A stretch of 64,000 nucleotides of DNA, from assembly GCA_003344405.1 (NCBI GenBank), contig NOWV01000082.1:62001-126000 (forward strand), in the 5' to 3' direction. The notes below the pieces were generated by a model that saw only the letters and a program-made list of their open reading frames with translations, had not been told where the DNA came from and searched no databases. The DNA comes from Trichoplax sp. H2. Lineage: Eukaryota > Placozoa > Uniplacotomia > Trichoplacea. Below, in pieces: positions 14,192 to 25,951 of the stretch. Made by a program: the position numbers and the translations under genes. Numbering within the stretch: the first letter of the stretch is position 1; every line of letters begins with the position of its first letter.

Positions 14192-14392
14192 ACAGTACAG
14201 TACAGTATAACTTTGGTAAAACTAAAATTGTTAGCATACTGTACTGTACTGTACTGTACAGTACAGTACAGTAAAACTCAGACAACATGATGGTCACAGG
14301 ACTTTATAGAGTACTGTACAGTGTGAAGTACCGTACGCTACAGTGTACAGTACTGTACTGTTAGCGAGTGCATCAGTACAGTACTGTACAGT
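14192..14392. repeat. TACTG/CAGTA palindromic array, TOLLIP-PAH divergent promoter region
   Basis: Contains a perfect 32-nt palindrome at 14242-14273 (three TACTG units, then three CAGTA units in mirror arrangement) and several smaller dyads. It directly abuts the fold-back element that starts at 14391. TOLLIP starts 205 bp to the left. Confidence 0.92.
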
Positions 14393-14561
14393 GGCCTAAA
14401 GGGACAACTTAATCCTCGATAAAAATAGCTATTTCGAATGGTCTCTCAGAAATTTCACTCTCCCCCGTAGAAAATACGCTTTCCTCCAGAAAGTGTAATT
14501 TCTGAGGGACCATGCGAAATAGCTATTTTTATCGAGCATTACGTTGTCCCTTTTGGGCCAC
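14391..14561. mobile_element. 171-bp fold-back (MITE-like) element
   Basis: Two arms of about 65 bp (14391-14455 and 14497-14561) are near-perfect reverse complements. The outer ends are GTGGCC..GGGACAAC and its complement GTTGTCCC..GGCCAC; the inner part shares AAAAATAGCTATTTCG-like sequence. A loop of about 40 bp separates them. There is no coding capacity. The shape fits a non-autonomous fold-back transposon, but a structured regulatory element is possible. I could not define a target-site duplication, because the flank is TACTG/CAGTA array. Confidence 0.75.
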
Positions 14562-14629
14562 CGTACATCGGGGACCTCTCAAGTAAAAATCCTTACCAAA
14601 GTCTCCTTTATGCACACTGTGCATGGTCC

Positions 14630-14706
14630 AATGTACTGTACAGTACAGTTATAACACACTCATTACAGCATATTGCACAACACTGATATACTGTACAGTA
14701 CTGTAT
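14630..14706. repeat. Small TACTG/CAGTA cluster
   Basis: Two short dyads (GTACTGTACAGTACAG near 14633 and ATACTGTACAGTACTGTA near 14688) between the fold-back element and the PAH start. Confidence 0.75.
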
Positions 14707-14962
14707 TTTTGTTATTGTTTTAAAACACTGTTCTTTTATTCCACTGAAGGGGACTTCTGAACGAAAATTTTTCTTCCTCCATAAGAAAAAAGACGGGACG
14801 GGACCCTTCACTATTCCGTTTCTTTTTTTGATTTGATTTCAGAATTTCAATTAGAATTGGAGGATTTCTGTTTAGTAGTCATTACAGTTGCGTATGGGCA
14901 CTCTGCCTAGAATTACCTACTACTAACTGTGTGCAAAATCTTACATACGCATACAGTGTATA

Positions 14963-15045
14963 ATAACGATATACAGTAATGTACACTAGTGTACAGTACA
15001 GTATATAGAGAGTAATAGTACTGTACAGAGTACAGTACAGTGTAA
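14963..15045. repeat. TACTG/CAGTA cluster upstream of PAH
   Basis: Several GTACAGTA/TACTGTAC copies about 230-310 bp upstream of the PAH start codon, with one more at about 15188. Confidence 0.8.
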
Positions 15046-15270
15046 GATTTGAGAAATGTAAGAACGTAGATGTTGATGTTGACATCTACGTAAATGGGTG
15101 TGTATCAGACCTCTACACGAGCCGAACCATACGCCTATTAAAGTATTTCGTATTAACGTATTAACCTCTCTTGCCCGTACTGTGGTGTACAGTACTAAAC
15201 TGTAAGTCTGTAAGTCCAGAGAAGTCCCGACACGTCACTAGTTCCAAGTACAGTTTGAAGTTCAGCTCCA

Positions 15271-18247
15271 ATGGACTCTGTTTTAACGAAAAAAGCTGAT
15301 TTTAATAATTATCAGAAGGTTAGGTGATTCTATACGGATCTGATTCAGATTTGGCAAATCACGTAAAAGCACAGTCTTGAGTCAGCATTTGCTTGACAAA
15401 TAATACATAGTTAGCTAGTATGCGTACAGTACATATGTGATAGTTACTAAAAATATGGTTAAATCGCCATTGATAGAATTCACTTTTTTATTTTCTAACA
15501 AAAGTATTATGATCTCTGTAGAACTCAGACGAAATTGAATTACAATGGTGCAATACACGCACTGTATTATTTTCAGTTAACGAAACCGTCGGAACCCTTG
15601 CAAAAGCTCTCAAAATATTCGAGGTAACTTCACAACGATCGTCTTTAAGTTTTAAGTAAGATTTTCTGACGTCTTGTCTTGGATTAGGGCCTAGCAGCAT
15701 GTCGCTTTTTTAAATTGATCAGATTAAGAAAACAATAACTTTCTTGTCGTACACGTAATTGTGATATCACATAGTTAACATTATCATACTTCCATAATTA
15801 ATTAATAAGCACCGTTATACAAATTTACTACTATCTACCTTATTAATAATTATTTAAAGGCATTAGTGATTAGTTCTAACATTTTATACAGATCGAGAAT
15901 ATCAATCTTACGCACATTGAATCCCGGCCATCCAAAAAGCAAGCAGGATACTACGATTTTTATGTGGATTGCGAGTGCAGTAATACTGAAACCTTACAAC
16001 GTGTTACGTCCAGACTGCAAGATTATGCAGTAAATGTGGGCGTTCTGTCAACTCAGCCTCTAAAAGATGATATTGGTGATAACTCGTCAGGTAAAACATT
16101 TTGTATATTAAATACAATGTACAATAACCGTATGGGCCCACCTTTGCGATCTCGCTAAATATAAAATGTTGTCAGCGTTAAAGTAACTAAGAAATTACAA
16201 TTTATTTACCTCCTTAGTGCCATGGTTTCCGAGAAAAATATCTGACCTTGATAAGTTTGCAAATCGTATACTATCCTACGGTGCGGAATTAAATGCAGAT
16301 CATCCGGTAGAGTCTTGCATACTGACACGTTATCTAAAATTTCTTATTTTTACTGATTTTAAAAAGGGTCAATTTACACTTTGATAGGGATTTAAGGATG
16401 CGATTTATCGTGCACGACGAAAGGAATTCGCTGATATTGCTTTCAATTATAAACAGTAATATCAATATTGAACCAATATCGTGCAGCTTTAAATTTATGA
16501 CTTCCAATTTCTGTCATTCTTATTGTACATCAATAGCCTTTATTAATTTATTCGTATAAGCAGCATATAAATATAATACAGTAAATGTATAATTTGGAAA
16601 TATCTACTTTAATTACTAATTGCGTCGCAACTATTACTTATTGCAGTGGTCAACCAATCCCTCGAATCAAATATACTGAAGAGGAGATAAAAACTTGGTT
16701 AGTATGTTATCTAAGTATAAAATTTTCATACGATATATATTAGATTATAGTAACAGACGTAACTCCAATCGAAATAGGAATACCATTTTTAGTAAGCTAA
16801 CTACCCTTTATCCCACCCATGCTTGTGCTGAGCATTGCCATGTTTTCCCCTTGCTAATGGATAATTGTGGTTATCGGGAAGATAATATTCCGCAGCTGGA
16901 AGACATATCTAAATTTCTTAAAGGTGAAAACAGGTCTAATTTTGTACGCGTAATTCTTTTCTTTATATTACCAGTGTCTTATCGTTTAAGTAACTCTGGA
17001 TGCGAAAAGGCAATTTTGGCTTACTTAAAATTTCTGATTTGTAAACCTATTTTAGATTGTACCGGATTTCAAGTTAGACCAGTCGCTGGTCTCCTTTCTG
17101 CACGGGATTTCCTTGCCGGATTAGCGTTTCGGGTTTTCCATTGTACTCAGTATATTAGACATCCAACAATGCCGTTATATACGCCGGAGCCGTAAGATGC
17201 AATTACACTAAATGGTTTATATTTAGGTTAATGCTAAGTGTTTAATACACCTCCGCAGTAAAACTTCTATTTTCTCAAATTCACTTTAAGAGATCTGTGT
17301 CATGAAGTCTTAGGCCATGTCCCCCTATTTGCAGATGGGAACTTCGCTCAATTTTCACAAGTGAGATAATGAGTGTCTTGAGTATTTTCTATGCAATTTT
17401 TAGAATATGCTACGTAACTCATCAAAGGTACTTCGCTTAAATAGGAGATAGGCCTTGCTTCTCTCGGTGCACCGGATGAGTTTATAGACAAGCTCTCTAC
17501 GGTATTGTTAACTGAGAGCTGTATTTTAAACTGCATTGTATTTATGTAGCCCTACAGTTCTTTAAGATATAGTAGTAAACCCTTTCTCTATTCTGCATAA
17601 GCTCTACTGGTTCACTGTTGAATTTGGACTCTGCCGTCAAAATGGAGAAATTAAAGCGTATGGTGCTGGTCTCCTATCATCGTTTGGTGAACTGGAAGTA
17701 AATACATGTAACAATTCATTTAAGTATAAATTTTTTAATAAGTAAACCTGAGAAGTATCCTTAGTATTGATTGTCGTATTCGAATAATGTATGTAATGGA
17801 ACCGTATTTATGATACATCATATTAACATAGATCTATTCTTAGTACTGCCTCAGTGAGAAACCGAAAATCCTACCGTTCGATCCAGACAAGGTATGTTCA
17901 ACAACATACCCGATAACATGCTATCAACCGACATATTTTCTGGCCGAGAGCTTTGAAGACGCCAAAAAGAAGTTAATGTATGATGTGATAATTGCACTTG
18001 TTCAAAGAACTGACTTTTGCATCCACGTACACCTATTAAAGTAAAATTTTAAATGCTGTGATAACTGAATTTTAGTGCCTTTGCCAGGAAGATACCAAGA
18101 ATCTTCAATGTGCGTTATGATCCTTATACCCAATCGATTGAAGTAATCGATAGCAAAGAACAAATATTGCACCTTATTAATGATGTCCAAGAGGAAATGG
18201 ATATCTTATTCACATCATTAAGACAACTATCTGTATCCAGTAATTAA
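15271..18247 (+). CDS. PAH: Phenylalanine-4-hydroxylase (aromatic amino acid hydroxylase)
   Basis: This cytosolic tetrahydrobiopterin- and iron-dependent enzyme converts phenylalanine to tyrosine. Exon 1 (15271-15318) is [16 protein letters not shown]. Exon 2 (15522-15623) and exon 3 (from 15892) form the ACT regulatory domain ([14 protein letters not shown], then [16 protein letters not shown]). Catalytic exons follow: [18 protein letters not shown] (about 16215), [20 protein letters not shown] (about 16390), [17 protein letters not shown] (about 16650), [15 protein letters not shown] (about 16815), [20 protein letters not shown] (about 17060), [13 protein letters not shown] with both iron-binding histidines (about 17290), [16 protein letters not shown] (about 17440), [10 protein letters not shown] with the iron-binding glutamate (about 17605) and [15 protein letters not shown]. 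The C-terminal tetramerisation helix ends at TAA 18245-18247. GLLSSFGEL and the overall match favour PAH over tryptophan or tyrosine hydroxylase. An early-animal enzyme may be less specific. Confidence 0.96.
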
Positions 18248-18723
18248 AATATCTTCCACTAGAAAACTTGGTTACCTGCAAACATAATTTACAATAAGAA
18301 ATTTTCAAACCATATCGTATTTGTAATTTTTGATAATTGATAATACTATGGGAATATTTAGAGATTGCTATGATTGATCCGCAAATGAAGCACACTCGGT
18401 TTAAATTCGAGCGTTAGCCATCCGATAAATGATGCATAATAATATTAATTCATTAACCGAGTACACGTATCGTTACTGTGCAATTTGTTTGATCTTTCTG
18501 TCAATGAACTAAGTGGTTAAATTGTATCAAGTAGCCTAACTAATGAGCTGCTTGATAGCTTTATGCTTAGCGTACGATTGACGGAAAATCTCTTATGATA
18601 CTGGACATACATGGGTATGCCTATATATAATTAATACACGAGTACTGCTTATAGTATCACAACCAAGTAAAAATTATAACTTTAGTATCATTACATTGCA
18701 GAAACAATGATCTTTTCAACCAT

Positions 18724-19120
18724 ATGAAAATAGACTTATCTCTAGTTTTGCTCGCATGTTACTACTTAATCGATACGCATTTAAGACGCAGGTATGTAGC
18801 TTCGCGTATTTTACTCAGTAACGCTAATAAAACTCACGTATTCCTGAATGAAACTGTAAATCTTTACATCAGATTATTTCTTCATTAATCAATTTATATC
18901 ATTACGATGAAGAAATATGCGTAAATGTTCTAATGATATGGATGCGCAAGAATCTTAGAGTATCTTTGTTTACGACGGATTAAAGTCAGCGCTGCTTGAA
19001 TATTTATCAATACTTGCTGCAGCATTATCTGTAAAAATATCACAAAAAGCTATGTTGTCGGCTTTAAAATTCACTCAGTTACTGATCAATATTCGTTATT
19101 TCTAATATAAACTAAACTAA
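18724..19120 (+). CDS. Possible small multi-exon gene, unidentified
   Basis: A plausible first exon (18724-18791) encodes MKIDLSLVLLACYYLIDTH, which looks like a signal peptide or membrane anchor, and ends CAG|GTATGT. Further open stretches with acceptor-like ends follow at about 18870-18970 (ISSLINLYHYDEEICVNVLM) and about 18960-19040 (FVYDGLKSALLEYLSILAAA). The codon use looks protein-like, but I recognise no family and phases are not certain. It lies just after PAH on the same strand and could also be a decayed gene. Confidence 0.25.
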
Positions 19121-20282
19121 ATAGTGATACTTGTAGTACATACGATAAATGGAATATTACGTACTTTGTTAAATGTTAAATACACTTCGAACGAGGAAGA
19201 TTCGACTTCATCAGTGACGAACAAAAAATAAAAAAAATTCGTTTATATTGATCATTGTACAGTAGTGCACACCTACCAGTAACAAGTAGCGCATATTCTG
19301 TTACCCCTTCTAATTCACAAAAGTGATGCCAACGAAAAAATGATTTTTACGGCGATCGTTGAATAACTTGCCTAAATCTGCTATCTGAAACATTAACATT
19401 CAGGCTAGTCTCTAGTTGTAACTTTAAAAGGATCATGCCATGAAAGTGCTTTTTAGGTATCTTAATGTGCAGATAATTGCTAAATCTGATGCCTGAAACA
19501 TTTAATATCCAGATTCATCTTAGTATCATATATAAATGCATTCAGATGCATGCTTCCAAGATCGAAGAAAATCAATTTTTCTTCATTTGTATTTAAATAA
19601 AAAACTGTACCACACAATGTATACAAGTAGTCTGTACAATGGTGTGCTAAGATTAGCACATTGTACTTTGCTGAAACGTGGCCGACTTTCACGATACCAC
19701 AGCACATACTGCTACTAAAAAATGTGCTTTTAAGATATCTAAGAAATAACATAACTGCCTTACATGATGTAATCAATCAGGAAACTGTAATAAATAGTAA
19801 AGAATTAGGAACGTTACAATTCCAAAGGTTAAACATATTCCTAAATGCAGTAATATACTTCTATTTAGGTTGTACTAGGGGCACTTCACCGCCCAATTTA
19901 GTCAGGAAATGTAAATTGATATAATCCTACTGTACTGTACACGTAACTATATTGACTCTCAACACTATCATATAAGTTTCGTTAGAGAAAGCCAGGGCAT
20001 TTATTCAGCTAATTTAGCTGAAGAATGTAGCATCATAAGAAAAGTTTGTGATTACAAAAAGTCATTAGTTCACTGATGCTCTAAACTATTTTTAAATTGT
20101 TACTTCTGCCAAAAATGAACATTCCATAAAGACATCTAACATAAATACGTTAAGATCAAACTATGAACGAAATCGAACAGTCTTGTATTTCGTTTCACTG
20201 AAGACGTACAGCATTAATGAACCCACGCCAGGTTTAATAAAAATTAGGAAAGATGCGAAAAGACTCATGTAAAATGAAATAT
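19121..20282. other. Tail-to-tail spacer before DDX52, one unrecognised open frame
   Basis: Contains an 87-codon open frame at 19661-19924 (+) with no recognisable domain, and a degenerate direct repeat (TAAATCTG..TGAAACATT at about 19374 and 19480). Only isolated TACTGTAC copies occur (about 19256 and 19929). The 3' UTR of DDX52 must fall here. Confidence 0.5.
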
Positions 20283-23200
20283 TCATCGAAATCTCGGAAC
20301 TTTCCCTCGTTGTTTTGGCCTTTTCTTTGAAGCTGCGATTAGTTTTCTATAAAGTCAGATGTTTGCCAAATCATAGTAAGAATAAAAGGTGCACCCATAT
20401 ATCAAATTATAGACATCCAAGGGTAAATTCCCATTTTACTTAAAGTGTACTACCTAAGAAACGATAAGTACCTTTTCCTTTCAGATTTCTGTAAATCATA
20501 AGACGCCACAGTTCGAATAGGATCGCGTTTAATTGGAATTTTAGTTGACTTCTTCTTTCGTCTGTAGAATTTTAACAAGAAATCAATTTCTTGTACGTAG
20601 GGCTCTAATTCGCAAGTAAAAATATTGTGCAATCCCACCTGTTAAGCATTTTATTTTGAAAAATCCATTTCGGTACATCGCAATTTGAAGCTTTCATAAT
20701 GTTCGCAATACTACATCAGTAATGGTAACTTTTAAATGATTACTAATTATAATTTATTTATAATATATATTACATTCTATTAATAACCTTCGTAAATATG
20801 GTACGTCATTTTGAGTAAAAAATGTAACTGCTTTTCCTTTTCGACCAGCTCGACCGGCTCTTCCTAAATTCAACGGTGATTTAAAGTACCGAAATCAAAG
20901 GAAAATATTTCAACTACACCTACAATCATCGTATAAGCAGAAAATACACAAAATCATATCTATATTACCAACCAATACGGTGAATATAAGCAATCCCAGT
21001 AATCGGGAAATCGTAATTTATAACCAAGTTTACTCCTTTAAAATCAATACCGCGACTCATCAACTCGGTTGCAATTAGAATCCAAATCTGCAATTAAGAA
21101 AGTAATTAACTGCGCAAAATAAGTCCGCAAATCATTCTTCAGAATTTACACTAAGCTTCAAAGAGTTCTTTACCTTTCCTAAGCGGAAATTTTTGACCAC
21201 GTTATCCCTCTACAATGGCATATTTTTGAAAAATACTTGTCTATTACGCAGAATTCCAAAAGCTAAAGCTTATACCCATATGCACGATATCTTAAATCAC
21301 CTGTGCTTGTGTTCTATCTGAATGAATTACTTCCACATTTATTCCATCATAAATCAGTTCTTGAAAAAGTTGCTTAGCTCTTTCTTTGTCCTGAACAAAC
21401 ACAAGTGCCGGTGGATCAAAATCCTGCGAATAAAAAAGATTTTATATTGCATAATAAAGTCATGTCAATAACTACAGTCTGTTGTCCTCAAAACCTAACA
21501 CCAATAATATAGAAGTATAGTGCAATCCACCTTCCTAATAATGTCTCGTAAGGCTAGCAACTTGCCGTCTTCCTGACCAACAAATTTAAGTTCTTGACTG
21601 ACTGTTTCTGCAGCTGCGTTTCTTTAGATAATCAAGAGAATATATTAAGATTATACTATTCTATAACTTACTGCTCATTTCAACACCAAAATATAAAACA
21701 CACTACTATGACCTGTTATAAATTTGTTATCAATTAAGAAGAGCTCGGCTACCGTAGGCTTACCTTCGGCCAACTATGACATGTAAAGGATTATCTAAAT
21801 GCGACCTACACCAATTCTCAACCTCAAAAGATAATGTAGCACTAAACAATGCCCGACGCACTTTCGGGTTATTACAATAATTATAAATTATTCCAACCTA
21901 AGAGGGTTTAAAAGCAAATGCATCATGCCGGTGATCAGGTTTTCGCGCAGAAATGATAAAATGATGATCAAACCAACCTGCTCTCTAAAGCTGCTTCTAC
22001 CACTTTCGAAAAACTTATCCGCTTCGTCAAATATTAATAATTCCACACTACAAAATTCCAGGTTAAACAATAGATAATTTAAAGATTATGGTGTTCATAA
22101 TGATGCTAAACAACAAGCCACAATATACAGTAGTATAACAACCTGCTAAGATCAATTGATGCCACTGTTGAATAGTTCCGAGACAGACACTGGATTAAGC
22201 GACTTGGTGTCGCAATTAATATATCTGTCATATATATATATATAATATATACAGTACTAGTCTCAGTTTGTTATCCGTTGCATATGCTTATTCAAGCATA
22301 AGTATTATTCTAACAGTTTCGAATATTTAAAATACATGGATATCATCCACTTTTTCTATTCGAATCTCAATTTCTTGTTACCGTATCGCTTTGATGATTG
22401 CAATCCGAAATTGTTACTGGTAGCATTGCATTTTTTTAGATAATAAACTTTTAATCCAGATCCTAAAGCAATCCTATTACATTCCTGATAAATCTAAATT
22501 CATCCAAATAATTACAGTTATAATTATAATTAGTAGTAGCTGTAATCCATAATTTGTAAAAAATTTCTGGAAACTGCGTTACACAGTACAATAACGGCCT
22601 CTTTGCTCGACCGATTATGTGGGCTGCGAGTAAAACTTATGCTCTTTAACTAAAATAAGCCTAGATTTACTATGCCTTTACCTGTTTCGCTAGTTCCCTA
22701 GTCGGAGATAATATCATTGTTCTGAAACCTTTATTCTGTGTCGACTGCGTTAGCAGGTAATTATAGAAATTTCACGAAATTAACCAAAGAGAAAATCTTC
22801 TAGGTAGTTTGTAATCTCATTTAGTATATAAATCTGATTAAATCAGCTAGTCGTATGCATCGCTACGAAAACTCACTTTCAATGTCAGTAAAACTGGTAA
22901 AATAAAAGCTAAAGATTTTCCGCTTCCGGTGGGAGCGCAAGCCAATAATTCTCTCTCCTGTCACACAGAAAACTTGAGTAGTTTTAGAAACATTGGACCA
23001 GAATCATAAGTGAGCAAACTATAAAATGAGCAATATAGCACTGAAACAATGCAAATATTACCCCCAATATTATCGGAATCGATTGCATCTGCACGGGCGT
23101 AGGCTTTCGATAACCATATTTGGCTAAATTATCCAATAGATATGATCGTGCGCCATACCTACAAAAAAATCTATGTTAATGCGGAATACTGTACAGTACA

Positions 23201-24019
23201 TGTACAGTATAGTATTGATGGCATGCATACTTGCATAGCTTTCAACTTTTCTTACAGTTAGTTAAAAGACATAAGAATGATATAAAGCACGATACAAGTA
23301 GAATACACTAACGTTTTACGAAGCTCTTCAAAGTTTGTGATTGGATCCGGAATATCAGGACCATGTACAAAAATACTATTCTCATGCCGAATAAGGTTAG
23401 CCTGATATTTTTACACGTGGTTTAAGCCATTATTATTCTACATTCTTGTCACAATACTGTATGATCATTTAATTAATTATAAACATAGAATGTACCCTAT
23501 CTGATGTAATGTTATCCTTTATAACCCTAGTTCCTGTGAAAAATTTAAAATAATTGCAAATCAATCTTACAGCAGATCAAAGATGTCAATCTTGTCATAC
23601 ATAAAGCCTTAAAGACTGCAATTCGGTACCGGTTTCAAATGGAATCCCTTTGCTATGAAACACTGCCTTGTGATTTTTAACTTGGAAGTTATCAGGTATG
23701 GACTCTATGACACCTGATCTTAAATACTTATCTTGCAGCCCTCCGGTATTTGAAAAAAAATTTAGGTTTTGTTCAATATTTTCTGTGCTATCGTCAATTT
23801 CAACCTCAAAAGCAAAAACAAGATATCCAAGTTTAGCTATCACTTAGAATCAATTAAAGTAAATGTAACAGTAAGAGTACAGTACTTGTCAACTTCAACA
23901 GAAAGGAACCCTTTAGACTGTAATATTAATATTGCGAATAACGGTACCTGCTTCAGTCGTGCACCAGACTCCCGTAATGTAGTGCCAACGGCCAACTTTG
24001 AATACTGTTTGTTAGCCAT
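20283..24019 (-). CDS. DDX52: DDX52/Rok1-type DEAD-box RNA helicase
   Basis: This nucleolar ATP-dependent helicase acts in 40S ribosomal subunit (18S rRNA) processing. Exon 1 (24019-23948) is [20 protein letters not shown] plus RLKQ, matching the family's N-terminal FRRLGAGAKF region. Exon 2 gives [19 protein letters not shown]. The family signature [14 protein letters not shown] is at about 23360-23330. Helicase motifs follow: Q motif [11 protein letters not shown] (about 23090), motif [12 protein letters not shown] (about 22935), motif II in [12 protein letters not shown] (about 22040), SAT in [13 protein letters not shown] (about 21855), [20 protein letters not shown] (about 21400), [18 protein letters not shown] (about 21060) and motif VI split across an intron as HRIG|RAGRAG (about 20985 and 20855). 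The tail has [16 protein letters not shown] and ends [17 protein letters not shown] 20283-20285. Motif VI has Ala where most DEAD-box proteins have Thr. It shares about 1.9 kb with PRPF38B in the same orientation. Confidence 0.95.
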
Positions 24020-24077
24020 TTTTCTGTTGGACTGTCACTGCCTTGAAATTTATAAGACTGTGCGCTTAGATTATATT

Positions 24078-24830
24078 ATACAGTACTGTACTGTACAGTA
24101 CAGTACAGTACATGCTGTGTTTTGCAATACACTTACAGTACTTGATCTCCACTACTGTATACTGTACTGTACTTTAATTGATTATGAAAAATTTTACCAT
24201 AGGAATTAGTATGAGAAATTAAGTATAGGAATTAGTATGTGAAATTTGTTATATAGGATTTAGTATACGAAATTTCGTTATAGGACTTAGTATGAGAAAT
24301 CTTGGATAGGAATTGGTATGAGAAATTTTATTAGAGGAATTAGTATGAGAAATGATTTAAATACTGTACTGTACTGTACTGTATACAGTATAGTATTGTT
24401 TTTGCTGTAATACATACAGTACGGTATAGATGTTATATAGCTATCTCGTGATATCGATCTCGATCTCGTAGTGTGTATTTGCAATATATCTTATTCTGAA
24501 TCATCTGCATATCGTGTTTGATTATTATCCTACGTAGCCTTGGATCTACTATACTGTATGACCTCCCACATTACAAATATGCCGCAATTTGTTGTCGATT
24601 AACTCAATTAAATCCTAAATCCTATTCTGAATTCAATATACTGTAGTTTCCGAGATTATACTGTACTGTACTGTACTGTACAGTAAAATAAGATTATTTA
24701 CAGTACACACAGTACAGTATAGTACAGTACTGTACTGTACACTATTTACGCTAAGTATCTGAGTAATCGGGCTTATTATGGCTGGGCCTACTGTACTGTA
24801 CTGTACAGTACAGTCTACAGTCTACAGTAT
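24078..24830. repeat. TACTG/CAGTA array clusters upstream of DDX52
   Basis: Three dense blocks (24078-24175, 24363-24425 and 24657-24830) start 59 bp from the DDX52 start codon. They include runs of four TACTG units switching to CAGTA units. A separate tandem repeat lies between the first two blocks. Confidence 0.9.
24199..24353. repeat. Degenerate tandem repeat, about six copies of a 25-28 bp unit
   Basis: The unit core is ATAGGAATTAGTATGAGAAA. Six imperfect copies follow one another (starting at 24199) with small changes such as GGATTTAGTATACG and GGACTTAGTATG. It sits inside the DDX52 upstream region between two TACTG/CAGTA blocks. No coding role is seen. Confidence 0.85.
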
Positions 24831-24853
24831 GAATTCTCATTTCATAGTACTGT

Positions 24854-25951
24854 AGATAAATGGCTCAGGCATGACTCAGGGCTATCACGTAAGAAAATTT
24901 ATCAGAAAATTTATTACTTACTTCTATTAAAAATCTATGCCACTATACGTATTCAATTTCCGAATTATAATCTTTGAAAAATTTGAAATATGAGAAAATT
25001 CTCTTTGTAATAAGCCTTAAGAGATGTTCTAATGTTTTAGCACTACATGATGCAGTGTATCATTCTTAGGATATATTTTGCAATAGTGTACTACTGCATA
25101 TATCAACAGATCAATTACACAATTCCTTTAGCTACAGCGTTATCTTTCCCGCGTTAACAAACTAGATTTGTATTTAGCGTTCGACGTACAGTAGTTTGTA
25201 ATAACAGGTTATACGTATTTTGAAAGTGTCATCATCATTGATTTATCGTCGATAATAATGGATACTGTCCAATAGGTGCTATAACTAGAATATCCCACTC
25301 TTAAGAGACTAAAATAATTCTGTGTAATGCTATCACCGTCACTCAAGCGACAAGTGCTTTACTAGCACTAGGCAATTATTGATAGGGTACTTTTCTGGCC
25401 GTTTATTTGAAAAGCAGGTTTACTAGTATAACCAAACAAGTAAGTAAAAAGGCCATTACAAAAACTGAGCTGGGCATTGTGATAAGTGAAACCGACAGAA
25501 CAGCAATTTCTTTCATGGATTGCTGTTTTTATATAATTAATCCCTACAACAGAAAAATACGACACATGATTTGATAACGAAAAGCTAGAAAGGAATCTAC
25601 AAGTATTTGCACATGTAGCAAGAACTTTATTGAAGCTCTTACAATTATAATCAACAATTACAGGTTAGATATATCATGCTGCCACATACAGTATATGGTA
25701 ATGATGAGGAGCTATATTACCTATCAGACTTGCATTGTACAGGCTTAATACATGAAGTGTCTAACACAAAGAACGACAGCAGTGTGGCTGTACGGACAGA
25801 TCTAATCCGTACAATATACGAATCATTAACTGTATTTCTAACTGTCGCTAAAGTAAAATGCACTGGTTTCTTTTAAATCCTGAATCGCACAACATAAAAA
25901 CACGATCCAAAGTGCACTAGCACATTTTCTCATTTTTATGGTGGCAACTAT
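24854..25951. other. Spacer between DDX52 upstream region and PRPF38B 3' end
   Basis: AT-rich. Open frames at 25368-25565 (-) and 25676-25876 (+) show no recognisable motif. The 3' UTR of PRPF38B should lie near 25.5-25.95 kb. Confidence 0.5.

Noticed and set aside
22225-22255. TA dinucleotide run in a DDX52 intron
   Set aside because: A short simple repeat of no evident significance.
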